64,000 nt of DNA from CAYJFG01 sp964369405 (lineage in GTDB: Bacteria > Bacillota > Clostridia > Oscillospirales > Acutalibacteraceae): positions 1-64,000 of the forward strand of contig CAYJGB010000007.1 of assembly GCA_964369405.1 (NCBI GenBank), read 5' to 3'. Positions 24,410-33,932 of this stretch are shown one piece after another (positions within the stretch are counted from its first letter, which is position 1; every line of letters starts with the position of its first letter). Below the pieces are notes generated by a model. That model worked only from the letters and a program-made list of their open reading frames with translations. It had not been told where the DNA came from and did not search any database. The position numbers were made by a program, and so were the translations under genes.

Positions 24410-25717
24410 ATGGCAGTAAGAATAAAGTCAGTAGTTAAAAATAGTAGTGCAGATAAGCATAATATTAAATCTGGCGAAACATTAGTATCAATAAACGGTA
24501 ATTCTATAGTCGATGTTTTAGATTATAGATTTTATCAAATCAACAGTTTAGTTGAGCTTGAAATACACAATTCTGAAAATTCACCTAGAATTGTAAATAT
24601 CAAAAAAAATGAATATGACGAAATCGGTCTTGAGTTCGACACTTATTTAATGGATAAACAACAATCTTGTAAAAATAAATGTGTATTCTGTTTTATAGAC
24701 CAGTTACCTAGTGGACTTAGAGAGTCATTATACTTTAAAGATGATGACTCTAGGTTATCTTTTCTATTTGGAAACTACATAACACTTACTAATATCACAA
24801 GACACGAAATAGATAGAATAATTAAAATGCATATAAGCCCTATAAACGTATCTGTTCACACTACTAACCCTGAGCTTAGAGTTACTATGATGAAAAACAA
24901 AAACGCTGGTAATGCACTTGAGGTGTTGCAAGAATTTGCAAAGGCAAGCATCAAAATAAATTGTCAAATTGTTTTATGTCCTAACTTAAACGATGCAGAT
25001 GAACTTGACAAAACACTAAATGATTTAGTAAAATTATATCCATCAATAGAATGTGTAGCAATAGTTCCAGTAGGACTTACAAAACATAGAGATGGATTAT
25101 ATCCATTAGTTGAGTTTACAAAAGAAAGTGCTATTAAAACGCTCAATCAAATAGAAAATTTTGGTAACGACTGTTTAAATAAATTTGGCAAAAGAATAGC
25201 GTTTGCATCTGATGAATTTTACATAAAAGCAGAAAAAGATATCCCACCGGCAGATTTTTACGAGGGATTTGAGCAATTAGAAAACGGTGTTGGTCTTATT
25301 TCTTTACTAAGAGATGAATTTGAATATTACTTTGAGGAAGTTACAGCAAGTAAAGATTTAAAACGAAAAGTAACAATTGCTACAGGTACAGCTGCTAAAC
25401 CATATATAGAAGAATTAGCAAATAAATTAACAGATAAATTTCCAAACGTTAAAATACAAACAATCGGGATAAAAAACAACTTTTTTGGTGGTGGAGTTGA
25501 TGTTACAGGGCTTGTAACTGGAAGTGACATAATAAAACAAATTAAAAATATTGACATCGGCGACAATTTGCTTGTACCTAGCGTAATGCTAAGACACGAG
25601 AGAGATATTTTTTTAGATGATGTATCGATAATAGATTTAGAAAAAGAATTAAATACAAATGTTATTTTAGTAGATAACAACGCAGAAGATTTAATAAATG
25701 CAATTTTAGGATTATAG
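24410..25717 (+). CDS. DUF512 radical SAM protein with PDZ-like N-terminus
   Basis: This 435-aa protein has a PDZ-like segment in residues 1-60 (VVKNSSADKHNIKSGETLVS, NGNSIVD), then a radical-SAM cluster motif CKNKCVFCFIDQ near residue 86, and a C-terminal DUF512 domain. It is a conserved clostridial gene usually found next to der, as here (19 bp). The family binds a 4Fe-4S cluster and SAM, but its substrate is not known. The start has a TAGGAG site just after the rpmF terminator. It probably begins the DUF512-der-plsY operon. Confidence 0.87.
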   Translation: MAVRIKSVVKNSSADKHNIKSGETLVSINGNSIVDVLDYRFYQINSLVELEIHNSENSPRIVNIKKNEYDEIGLEFDTYLMDKQQSCKNKCVFCFIDQLPSGLRESLYFKDDDSRLSFLFGNYITLTNITRHEIDRIIKMHISPINVSVHTTNPELRVTMMKNKNAGNALEVLQEFAKASIKINCQIVLCPNLNDADELDKTLNDLVKLYPSIECVAIVPVGLTKHRDGLYPLVEFTKESAIKTLNQIENFGNDCLNKFGKRIAFASDEFYIKAEKDIPPADFYEGFEQLENGVGLISLLRDEFEYYFEEVTASKDLKRKVTIATGTAAKPYIEELANKLTDKFPNVKIQTIGIKNNFFGGGVDVTGLVTGSDIIKQIKNIDIGDNLLVPSVMLRHERDIFLDDVSIIDLEKELNTNVILVDNNAEDLINAILGL

Positions 25718-25736
25718 ACACCAAGGAGGTTTTATT

Positions 25737-27059
25737 ATGGCAAAACCAGTAATTGCAGTAGTAGGCAGACCTAACGTAGGAAAATCTACATTATTTAATA
25801 AACTTACAGGAAAAAGAATATCTATAGTAGATGATACACCTGGAGTTACAAGAGATAGGATTTTTGGCGAAGTAGAATGGCTTAATAGAACGGCATCAAT
25901 AATAGATACAGGTGGTATAGAGCCATTTTCTGATGATATAATATTATCTCAAATGAGAATACAAGCACAGCTTGCAATAGACTCAGCAGATGTTATAATA
26001 TTAGTAGTAGATATAAGGTCTGGGCTAGTAGCTACTGATAGTGAAGTAGCATCTATGCTTCAAAAAAGTGGCAGACCAATCGTACTTTGCGTAAACAAAT
26101 GCGATAAAATCGGAGAAACTGACCCTGATTTTTACGAATTTTATAATTTAGGTTTAGGCGACCCTATAGCAGTATCATCAGTACATGGACATGGTACAGG
26201 CGACTTGCTAGAAGAAGTATTCTCTTTATTACCAGAACAAAACGATGAAGACGACGACAATGAAACAATAACAGTTGCTGTAATAGGTAAACCAAACGTT
26301 GGAAAGTCATCTTTAGTAAATAAAATTTTAGGAGAAAATCGTTGTATCGTATCAAATATAGCCGGTACTACAAGAGATTCAATTGACACTAAAATCAACA
26401 ATAAGCATGGTGAATTTGTATTTACTGATACAGCAGGACTTCGTAGAAAAAGTAAAGTAGATGACCAAATAGAAAAATACAGTGTAATTAGAGCAAAAAT
26501 GGCTATAGATAGAAGTGATGTATGTGTTATAATGATTAATGCAGAAGATGGTTTTACAGAACAAGACTCTAAGATAGCAGGGCTTGCTCACGAGGCTGGA
26601 AAAGCGTGTATAATCGCAATAAATAAATGGGACGCAATAGAAAAAGACGATAAAACTATGAACGAATATAGAAAAAAACTAGAAGTAGATTTTTCTTTTA
26701 TGTCTTATGCTCCTATGATTTTTATATCAGCAAAAACAGGTCAAAGACTTGATAAATTGTTTGAACTAATTAAATTAGTTACAAATTCTAACTCAATGAG
26801 AATTAAAACAGGTACATTAAACGACTTGTTAGCACAGTGTGTAGCTAGAGTTCAACCACCATCAGACAAAGGTAGACGCTTAAAAATATTCTATATGACA
26901 CAAGCATCTACCAAGCCACCTACATTTGTATGTTTTGTGAACTCTGTAGAGCTTTTCCATTTTTCTTATCAAAGATATTTAGAAAATAGAATTAGAGATA
27001 CTTTTGGTTTAATCGGCACACCAATTAGATTTGTTGTTCGTGAACGTGGAGATAAATAA
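25737..27059 (+). CDS. der: Ribosome biogenesis GTPase Der (EngA)
   Basis: This 440-aa protein has two tandem GTPase domains and a KH-like C-terminal domain and acts in 50S subunit assembly. The first G1 is GRPNVGKSTLFN (residue 9) with NKCD; the second is GKPNVGKSSLVN (near 184) with NKWD near 298. Each is followed by DTPG- or DTAG-type G3 motifs. Length is normal. A strong AAGGAGG site precedes ATG. It lies 37 bp upstream of plsY. Confidence 0.97.
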   Translation: MAKPVIAVVGRPNVGKSTLFNKLTGKRISIVDDTPGVTRDRIFGEVEWLNRTASIIDTGGIEPFSDDIILSQMRIQAQLAIDSADVIILVVDIRSGLVATDSEVASMLQKSGRPIVLCVNKCDKIGETDPDFYEFYNLGLGDPIAVSSVHGHGTGDLLEEVFSLLPEQNDEDDDNETITVAVIGKPNVGKSSLVNKILGENRCIVSNIAGTTRDSIDTKINNKHGEFVFTDTAGLRRKSKVDDQIEKYSVIRAKMAIDRSDVCVIMINAEDGFTEQDSKIAGLAHEAGKACIIAINKWDAIEKDDKTMNEYRKKLEVDFSFMSYAPMIFISAKTGQRLDKLFELIKLVTNSNSMRIKTGTLNDLLAQCVARVQPPSDKGRRLKIFYMTQASTKPPTFVCFVNSVELFHFSYQRYLENRIRDTFGLIGTPIRFVVRERGDK

Positions 27060-27095
27060 CACATAATTATTTTAGCATTGCGGAGGTACTTTTTA

Positions 27096-27824
27096 ATGTT
27101 TGACAGTATTATAGAATTTTTTAGTAATGGTTATATTAATATAATTCTTGCATTTGTAATAGCTTACTTACTAGGAAGTTTAAATTTTTCAATTATAATT
27201 ACAGGAATTGTTCAAAAAGGAAAAGATATTCGCACAATGGGTAGTGGTAATGCCGGCTTTACTAATGTTTTACGTTGCGTTGGTAAAGGTCCTGCTATAG
27301 CAACAATTCTACTAGACTTTGCAAAAGGAGTAGCCGCTACTTTAATCGGTGGGATTTTATTTTCTCAAGTTACTGTAACTGGAGTTTTACCTGCTGAAGT
27401 TGGCAGTTATGGCGAGTACATTTGTGGTTTTATTGCTATTTTAGGTCATATGTTACCTGCATTCTTTAAATTTAAAGGTGGCAAAGGCGTTGTATGTACT
27501 GCATCTCTTATAGCTGTTGTAGATTTTAAAGTATTAATTGTTTTATTAGCTGTATTTGGAATAGTTTTTGCTATTACAAAAATCATTTCAATAAGCTCAC
27601 TAATCGGCTCAGGGCTATTCCCTATCGCTACTTTTTTAAGCACCTACTATTTAGACTATATACCTAGTTTATCAAATGAAACTTCTTATTCACCAGCATA
27701 TGTAATTGTTGCTACTTTGTTTGCTGTTTTTGTAACTAGTTTTGTTTTTATAAAACATAAAGAAAATATTAAAAGACTTAGAAATGGAACAGAAAAAAAA
27801 TTGACAGTTAAAAAAGACAAATAA
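27096..27824 (+). CDS. plsY: Glycerol-3-phosphate acyltransferase PlsY
   Basis: This 242-aa membrane enzyme transfers acyl groups from acyl-phosphate to glycerol-3-phosphate, the first step of phospholipid synthesis. It has several hydrophobic helices. The conserved motifs are present: LGSLNFSIIITG, MGSGNAGFTNVLR (near residue 50), and FKFKGGKGV (near 128). ATG at 27096, with GGAGG at 27082-27086, is preferred to the in-frame upstream start at 27078. The basic C-terminus is longer than in many homologues. Confidence 0.93.
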   Translation: MFDSIIEFFSNGYINIILAFVIAYLLGSLNFSIIITGIVQKGKDIRTMGSGNAGFTNVLRCVGKGPAIATILLDFAKGVAATLIGGILFSQVTVTGVLPAEVGSYGEYICGFIAILGHMLPAFFKFKGGKGVVCTASLIAVVDFKVLIVLLAVFGIVFAITKIISISSLIGSGLFPIATFLSTYYLDYIPSLSNETSYSPAYVIVATLFAVFVTSFVFIKHKENIKRLRNGTEKKLTVKKDK

Positions 27825-27857
27825 TAAATCATTATTTTATTGGAAAGGAATTTTATT

Positions 27858-29342
27858 ATGAAAAAACTTATAGCTTTATTTTTAATCGCTAGCATGGCTA
27901 CTACTTTTGTAGCATGTAGCACATCTGACTCAGAAGAAACACAACCTACAACTCAACAAGAAACAGAACCAGAAACACAGCCGGAAACACAACCTCAAAA
28001 CGTACAACTAGGCACTAAAGGAGAATACGAGTTAGCTGCTACAATCGAAAACGGTGCAATACTTCATGCATGGTGTTGGTCTTTTGACACTATCAAAGAA
28101 AATATGGAAGATATAGCAAAAGCTGGATACACATCAATTCAAACCTCTCCTATCAACGAAGTTAAAGTAGGCGAAAACGGTGGTATGCAAATTCAAGATA
28201 CTGAAGATAGCCAAAACAATGGTAAGTGGTATTATCACTATCAACCAACAGATTATGAAATAGGAAACTATCAATTAGGAACAGAAGAAGAATTCACAGC
28301 TATGTGTGACGAGGCTGATAAATATGGTATAAGTATTATAGTTGATGCTGTAGTAAACCACATGACAGGTGATAGAATGGCTATAAGCGACGATTTTTAT
28401 GAGGATATAGAGGGTGAGCCATTCCATAGCAATGGAGATATATTAGATTTTAATGATAGAGAACAACTTACACAAAACGTTTTACTAGGCTTAGCAGATT
28501 TAAATACTCAAAACGAATCCGTTCAAGAGTACATTTTAGATTTTCTTAAAGACTGTGTAGAAGCAGGTGCTGATGGCTTTAGATACGATGCTATGAAACA
28601 CGTAGAACTTTCAGACGATGACAGTGCATACGCTAGTGACTTTTGGAATGTAGTTCTTGATAATGGAGCAGAATTCCAATACGGAGAAATTTTACAAGGT
28701 GGAGCAGATAGAGGTTCATCATATGTAGAGCAATTAGATGTAAGTATGACAGCATCAAAATACGGCGAAAGTATTAGATATTCTGTATTAAACAGAGATT
28801 TAAGTACAGCGATTTGGAAAAACTACTCAGCAAATGTAGACGAAAGCAAACTAGTAACATGGGTAGAGTCACACGACAACTATTGCAACGACTCAAACTA
28901 TGCACATATGGACGACCAAGGCGTAAAATGGTCGTGGGCATTAATAACAGCTAGAAGTGGAGGAACACCTCTATTCTTCAGCAGACCAGCAGGAGCAGAT
29001 ACAGAAAATCAATGGGGAAACAATGTTATAGGTGAGGCAGGTTCTGATTTATATAAAGATGCAGAAGTAGTGGCTGTAAACCAATTTAGAAACCATATGG
29101 CAGGTCTTGATGAAACATTAAGCAATCCTATGGATAATGACGAAATAGCAATGATAGAACGTGGTGACAAAGGTGCTGTAATAGTATATGTAAACGATGA
29201 AGACTCTGCAACACTTAAAGATGTTGATACAGTTTTGGCAGACGGAACATATAAAGATAAAGTAACTGGAAGTGAATTCACAGTAAAAGACGGTAAATTA
29301 AGTGGAGAGTTAAACCCTAGTCAAATAGTTACATTGTATTGA
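27858..29342 (+). CDS. Lipoprotein alpha-amylase (GH13)
   Basis: This 494-aa protein starts with a lipoprotein signal peptide ending in FVAC, with Cys20 as lipidation site. A Thr/Gln/Glu/Pro-rich linker (residues 24-50) precedes a GH13 barrel. The catalytic set can be read: VDAVVNHM (region I), DGFRYDAMKH with the nucleophile Asp near 243, the YGEIL acid/base Glu near 277, and VESHDNY near 338. It should hydrolyse alpha-1,4-glucans at the outer membrane face. There is no starch-binding module or dockerin, so it is a cell-bound partner to the secreted dockerin amylase at 29628-32609. ATG at 27858 is chosen for its AAAGGA site and signal peptide. A terminator at 29432-29463 follows. Confidence 0.92.
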   Translation: MKKLIALFLIASMATTFVACSTSDSEETQPTTQQETEPETQPETQPQNVQLGTKGEYELAATIENGAILHAWCWSFDTIKENMEDIAKAGYTSIQTSPINEVKVGENGGMQIQDTEDSQNNGKWYYHYQPTDYEIGNYQLGTEEEFTAMCDEADKYGISIIVDAVVNHMTGDRMAISDDFYEDIEGEPFHSNGDILDFNDREQLTQNVLLGLADLNTQNESVQEYILDFLKDCVEAGADGFRYDAMKHVELSDDDSAYASDFWNVVLDNGAEFQYGEILQGGADRGSSYVEQLDVSMTASKYGESIRYSVLNRDLSTAIWKNYSANVDESKLVTWVESHDNYCNDSNYAHMDDQGVKWSWALITARSGGTPLFFSRPAGADTENQWGNNVIGEAGSDLYKDAEVVAVNQFRNHMAGLDETLSNPMDNDEIAMIERGDKGAVIVYVNDEDSATLKDVDTVLADGTYKDKVTGSEFTVKDGKLSGELNPSQIVTLY

Positions 29343-29431
29343 TATTAGATATAATGTATTAGATTTTAATTCTCGCTTGGAAAAGTCCCACTGATATTAA
29401 AATAGCAAAGTTTAGTAATAAATAATCTATT

Positions 29432-29463
29432 AATCTGTAACACGACATATTGTGTTACAGATT
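29432..29463 (+). terminator. Terminator after the lipoprotein amylase
   Basis: The perfect 12-bp arms AATCTGTAACAC and GTGTTACAGATT (8-nt loop) are followed by TTTTTATTGG. Its U tract is shared with the left arm of the next inverted repeat. Confidence 0.88.
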
Positions 29464-29515
29464 TTTTATTGGCTCTTTGTCAAGTGTTGTGGTTTGACAA
29501 AGAGCCAATAAAAAA
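29462..29515. repeat. 22-bp perfect inverted repeat between the two amylase genes
   Basis: The arms 29462-29483 and 29494-29515 are perfect complements over 22 bp (core GGCTCTTTGTCAA), with a 10-nt loop. The left arm starts with six T and the right arm ends with six A, so it can terminate transcription on both strands. The remaining bases between here and 29584 hold no gene. Confidence 0.85.
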
Positions 29516-29583
29516 ATCCTTATATACAAAAGAGCCTATTTTTTCACTTTATAGGTGCTTTTCTGCAAAAAATACTGCAAAAA

Positions 29584-29606
29584 AATCACCCCATAAAGGG
29601 GTGATT
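29584..29606 (-). terminator. Terminator after the dockerin amylase
   Basis: Minus strand: AATCACCCC and GGGGTGATT with a 5-nt loop, followed by TTTTT and then GCAGTATTTTTTGC. It lies 22 bp past the stop codon of the gene at 29628-32609. Confidence 0.92.
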
Positions 29607-29627
29607 AAGTTTATAATCATTTGATAC

Positions 29628-32609
29628 TTATTTCCAAGAATTAGAACTCATATCATAAGTTGCACTTCCAGTACCAGGGATTGTTAAATCACCTGTTTGG
29701 TTGCTACCGTTTTGGCTAAATATAATGTGGTCAACATCATCTGGAACTTCTACTGTAAATGTTCCGTTAGAACCTTCCATTGCAACTCCAGGCCATGTTA
29801 ATGGTGTGTTACCTTCTGCCCAGTAATAAGCTGAAACTGAGCTCCAAGATGAATTAACTACTGTAATAATTCTTTCATCTGGTGTAGCTGTAGTTGGTTC
29901 TGGAGTAGTAGGTTGTGGAGTTGTTGGTTGTGGAGTTGTTGGAGTTGGTGTACTCTCTACCATTTCACCAATTTCGTAAGGAACAGACATTCTTGCTAAA
30001 TATTTTTGCATATTTAAAACATCTGCAAGTGCAATTGAACCATTTCCATCTACATCTGCTCCTAGTAAATTTTTACCAGTTAATGTAGTAACTTTAACTA
30101 TATGTGATTGGACTAATAACAAGTCATATAAATCAACTTTATTATCGCTGTTAGCATCACCTAGCATATAAGTTTCTGTTACAGGTGGGTCAGTTGGTTG
30201 TGTTGGTTGTGTTGGTGCACTGTAATCAGACCAACTGTTTCCTGCTGAGAATAATTTAGAATCTCCATTAATTGCAAGTCCTGGTTGCATATCTGCTGGA
30301 TATCTGTTACCAGAAGAAGTACTTTCTGCAAATATAACATTACCATTTTCTAATTCTTCTGGAACTTCTACTACATAATATCCTGTAGCTGAATCTACTG
30401 TCATTGCTTGACCTGGCCATGCAGCATTTTCTGTTGCTGTGCCAGATGACTCATCGTAAATGTAAGCGTTTACTGAACTCCAGTTGTAAGATGTGTTATC
30501 AAAATATACTTTAACAATTGCATTAGGGTCTTTTTTCTTATAAGTATAAGATTTGGAAACAGTGTCTACATCGTTAGAAGCAGTTAAGTCAACTGTAACT
30601 GTGCCACCTAAAGCAGTATCTTCACCAATTGTGAAAGATGTTCCATTGTATACTTTAAATGGTGTACCACCATCTACTGTAGCCATAGCAAAGTCAGCAC
30701 CTTTTAGGCTAACTGTTACTTCTTGAGAACCCTCAAAAGAAGAATTTCCTTTTAAGCTAAGAGAGATTGAACTTTGTGGTCCTTCGATTAATACTGTACC
30801 GTTTGCACCAGTGTTAAATGATGCTTTACCATTTGTAACTGTAGCTGTAGAACCATCGTAAGCATTAGTTACAACTGTTCCATTAGAGAATACTGAAGAT
30901 ACATCGATGTCGATTGTTTTATTAGCTTGTGCAAATAAAGTAGCTACGATACCGTCAACTATTTCGCCATCATCATAAGTTCTTGCGAAAGTATAACCTG
31001 TAGCTGAACCGTTTGCTGAAATTTGCTGATGTTGTCCAGCACCAACAGCAATATGGTTGTTACGGAATGTACCAACTTTTTGCCAGTGACTTAAAGTATC
31101 TTGATTAATACTGTTCCAGTTCATGTAGCTTCTTAGTTGATGTCCTGCACCTTGAGTTGACCCAGGTGGGATGTCTATTGTAGGTCTGCTAGTTTCGTCA
31201 CCATAGAATATTTGAATACCACCTGGTAACATTAGTAAGAATGAACCAGCATATTTTCTATCTCCACTTGCTAAAACTGTATCGTGAGAAGAAATATAAC
31301 TTAATACATTGAAGTCAGGGTCGTTATTTATTGAGCTTGCATATCTACTGTAAATACTTTCTACAGAACTAGCGTTAGGGATGTTACTGCTACCAGCTGC
31401 AGGAGCAAATTCAAAGTTAATCATTGAATCAAATCCGCCTTGAGTATAGTAACCACTTTTTGATACTTGATGTCCAAAGTCTTCACCAGTCATCCAGAAA
31501 TCTTCGTCATCTAAAGCTTTATCTGGGTTTGCTGCTTTCCATTCGTCAAGAGCAATTACACATTTGTCTTTTAGTTCTTTCCATTCAGAGAATTCAACGT
31601 GTTTAGCTGTATCAGCACGGAAACCGTCAACACCGAATTCACGAACCCATTCAGCTAACCAATCTGTTAAGTAGCCGTTTACTGTATTAGAAGAACCATA
31701 TTTGCTGATTTTTTCATTGTAAGTTCCTTCATCTCTCCATTTGTCTGCTAGGAAAGTAGGAATGCCTACACTACTATTGCTTTCTGTTTTAAAGTCAGGT
31801 AGACCAGCTAAGTTACCAGTTTTATCGCCACTACCTTCTGAGTATCCAGGTAAGCCAGCTCTAATCCAGTCATTACCCCACCATCTTCCCCAATCAGAAG
31901 AAGAACCGCTGTAATCTATGTAACCGTGATATTGAGAGTTGTTAATGTTGCTATGGCTGTAGTAATAGCTTTCCCAACCGCTGTTTAAAGAACCAAAATT
32001 AAATTCAGACATATCTTTTAAGCTATTGTAACCTGCGTGGTTAATAACTATATCCATAACTATTCTAATTCCGTTTTCATGAGCAGTGTCAACTAATTCT
32101 TGGAACTCTGCTTTAGTACCGAAGTTTTTATCAGCTTCTGTGTAGTCTAAAACATAGTAACCATGGTATGAATAGTGAGCAAAACTAGGGTTTCCGTCAC
32201 TACCAACAACATAACCATGGATTTGCTCGTAAGGAGCAGATAGCCAAATTGCATTTACACCTAAATCAGTGAAATAGCCATCGTTGATTTTGTTTGTAAT
32301 ACCTTTGAAGTCACCACCTTGGAAAGCAGCCGCTTCGTTGTAGCTTACTTCTTGTCCACTTTGGTTAAGTCCTCTACCATAAGAATGGTCGTTACTTGTG
32401 TCTCCATTTTCGAAACGGTCAGTCATTAAGAAATAAACTGATGCGTTATCCCAAGAGAATACAGGAGTTGTATCGCTTGCAGATGTTGTTTCTTCGCTTT
32501 GGTCGTAAGCAGTTGTTGAAATAGCTGATAAAGAAATACAGCTAACTAACAGTGCCATAACAAGTAGTAAAGAAACGATTTTTTTACTGTGTCTTGAACA
32601 TTGTTTCAT
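29628..32609 (-). CDS. Secreted modular alpha-amylase: GH13, two CBM26-like modules, type I dockerin
   Basis: This is a 993-aa exported enzyme. After the signal peptide (about residues 1-34) comes a GH13 domain (about 45-560) resembling MalS-type amylases (SVYFLMTDRFENG). Its catalytic motifs are DIVINH (near 190), the FRADTAKHVE nucleophile (near 333), the TGEDFG acid/base (near 375) and SSHDT (near 445). A CBM26-like starch-binding module follows (about 700-800, NWSSVNAYIYDE, WPGQAM). Next is a type I dockerin (about 814-878) with calcium loops DANSDNKVDLYD and DVDGNGSIALAD, then a Thr/Pro linker and a second CBM26-like module (about 909-993). The dockerin implies attachment to a cohesin scaffold. 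No cohesin is in this window. Confidence 0.94.
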   Translation of the reverse strand: MKQCSRHSKKIVSLLLVMALLVSCISLSAISTTAYDQSEETTSASDTTPVFSWDNASVYFLMTDRFENGDTSNDHSYGRGLNQSGQEVSYNEAAAFQGGDFKGITNKINDGYFTDLGVNAIWLSAPYEQIHGYVVGSDGNPSFAHYSYHGYYVLDYTEADKNFGTKAEFQELVDTAHENGIRIVMDIVINHAGYNSLKDMSEFNFGSLNSGWESYYYSHSNINNSQYHGYIDYSGSSSDWGRWWGNDWIRAGLPGYSEGSGDKTGNLAGLPDFKTESNSSVGIPTFLADKWRDEGTYNEKISKYGSSNTVNGYLTDWLAEWVREFGVDGFRADTAKHVEFSEWKELKDKCVIALDEWKAANPDKALDDEDFWMTGEDFGHQVSKSGYYTQGGFDSMINFEFAPAAGSSNIPNASSVESIYSRYASSINNDPDFNVLSYISSHDTVLASGDRKYAGSFLLMLPGGIQIFYGDETSRPTIDIPPGSTQGAGHQLRSYMNWNSINQDTLSHWQKVGTFRNNHIAVGAGQHQQISANGSATGYTFARTYDDGEIVDGIVATLFAQANKTIDIDVSSVFSNGTVVTNAYDGSTATVTNGKASFNTGANGTVLIEGPQSSISLSLKGNSSFEGSQEVTVSLKGADFAMATVDGGTPFKVYNGTSFTIGEDTALGGTVTVDLTASNDVDTVSKSYTYKKKDPNAIVKVYFDNTSYNWSSVNAYIYDESSGTATENAAWPGQAMTVDSATGYYVVEVPEELENGNVIFAESTSSGNRYPADMQPGLAINGDSKLFSAGNSWSDYSAPTQPTQPTDPPVTETYMLGDANSDNKVDLYDLLLVQSHIVKVTTLTGKNLLGADVDGNGSIALADVLNMQKYLARMSVPYEIGEMVESTPTPTTPQPTTPQPTTPEPTTATPDERIITVVNSSWSSVSAYYWAEGNTPLTWPGVAMEGSNGTFTVEVPDDVDHIIFSQNGSNQTGDLTIPGTGSATYDMSSNSWK

Positions 32610-33074
32610 TAAATTTCATCCTTTCTAATTTACCATTATTCAATATTTCTAAAAATCATAGAAATTTAAACTATGCAAATAAATTATATCAATTTCATGC
32701 AGAAAAGTATACACATATTGTTCACAAATTATTAAAATATTCTTGTGCAAGATTTCCATTATTTTTGATAATAAGGAATAAATACGCATAAATATGATAG
32801 TAATTGTGAACTGAATGTTAATTTTTTATGTCTATATATGGGTTGAGCAATCATAATTTTCAGCACATTCAAACCATTGATTATATTTTGAAGTTAAACT
32901 TAAAAATAAATACTTGACAAATTAATTCAAATATATTCCAATTTAAGATTACGTTTTGTATAACGCTTATATTATATATATTCATCACACTAGTTAATTG
33001 TGGATGTTAATCGTTTTTTGTTAAACGACCACTCAAATTGTCACAAAATAGTTATAATTTTTTATCTGTCGCCG
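32610..33074. other. AT-rich intergenic region without recognisable gene
   Basis: This divergent upstream region lies between the dockerin amylase (-) and the repeat-motif protein (+). I find no ORF with a credible ribosome binding site. A TTGACA at 32914-32919 has no matching -10. No convincing catabolite-repression operator was seen, although one might be expected near an amylase gene. Confidence 0.5.
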
Positions 33075-33103
33075 TTGACAAACTATAAAATTATTGTTAT
33101 AAT
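33075..33103 (+). promoter_or_regulatory. Consensus sigma-A promoter
   Basis: A perfect TTGACA (33075-33080), a 17-bp spacer and a perfect TATAAT (33098-33103). It lies 29 bp upstream of the ATG at 33132, so the 5' leader is very short and expression should be high. Confidence 0.9.
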
Positions 33104-33131
33104 TTATATATAGATATGGAGGTGTATATAT

Positions 33132-33872
33132 ATGAAAGTTGAAAATTCAGTAAACAATGCAAATTTACAACAAAAAAATCAAAACAATAGCAAAAATCAA
33201 CAATTTCCTTATGTTCGAATGAATAACCAAGATGTGTATATGGGATATCCAGAAAAATCAAGACAAAATATTTATATTGGTGCTGACAGTAGCAATATAA
33301 ATACTGAAAAAGTATTTAACGATGTAAATACAAAATCTGCAAATAATATTTATGAGGGTTATCCTGATAAATCACGATTTGCATCTAATAGTTCAGATTA
33401 TGAGAAATCAAGTAGCACAAATGTACATTATTCTTATCCAAGACAAAAAAGAGGTAGTGTATATACAGGTTCAGATTTTATTAATTCTAACAATATAAGT
33501 AAAGTTGATACTAGTAGTAGTTTGCAAGATAGAAAACCACTCAACGACACTACTCAAAAGTCGAACTCTACATATAATAATGACAATTTAAATCAAAATA
33601 GTAACCTTACAAAAGATATATATGATGTTCAAAAACAAAAGGTTAAAAAGAATACGATTAACAAAAAATTAATTTTCACTCTTAATTTAACTGTTATAGC
33701 TTTTGTACTTATAATTGTAGCACCAAGTTTTACTCTTTTTGCTAGTGTGCCAGCTATAGTTTTAGCATTATTTGCAATTGTTTCAAATGACGATAGATAT
33801 TTCATTTCAAAACTTTGCCTAGTATCTTCTGCTATTTTCTCTATTATTTCAATTGTTCAATTTGTTTTATAA
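33132..33872 (+). CDS. Asn/Ser-rich protein with repeated YxGYPxKSR motif and C-terminal membrane helices
   Basis: I do not recognise this 246-aa protein. The first 175 residues are polar, rich in Asn, Ser and Lys, and probably disordered. They contain a repeated motif: VYMGYPEKSRQNIYIG (near residue 36), IYEGYPDKSRFAS (near 73) and VHYSYPRQKRGSVYTG (near 98). The last 60 residues hold two to three hydrophobic segments. Topology is therefore a long soluble arm on a membrane anchor. It is preceded by a full consensus promoter and a GGAGG site 9 nt before ATG, so it is probably well expressed. It could be a scaffold or cell-division-associated protein; that is speculation. Confidence 0.7.
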   Translation: MKVENSVNNANLQQKNQNNSKNQQFPYVRMNNQDVYMGYPEKSRQNIYIGADSSNINTEKVFNDVNTKSANNIYEGYPDKSRFASNSSDYEKSSSTNVHYSYPRQKRGSVYTGSDFINSNNISKVDTSSSLQDRKPLNDTTQKSNSTYNNDNLNQNSNLTKDIYDVQKQKVKKNTINKKLIFTLNLTVIAFVLIIVAPSFTLFASVPAIVLALFAIVSNDDRYFISKLCLVSSAIFSIISIVQFVL

Positions 33873-33932
33873 TAATTATTAATTCATTTTAAACCATAAT
33901 TTGTAAGATACACAAACGATTAACAAAAAAAC

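Noticed and set aside
29628..32609. Lipoprotein signal in the dockerin amylase (LVSC at residues 21-24)
   Set aside because: The hydrophobic segment continues past the cysteine, a normal signal peptidase I site (STTA, residue 34) follows, and a dockerin enzyme is expected to be released and bound by a scaffold.
32914..32936. Second promoter in the amylase upstream region
   Set aside because: TTGACA is present, but no -10-like hexamer occurs 16-18 bp downstream.
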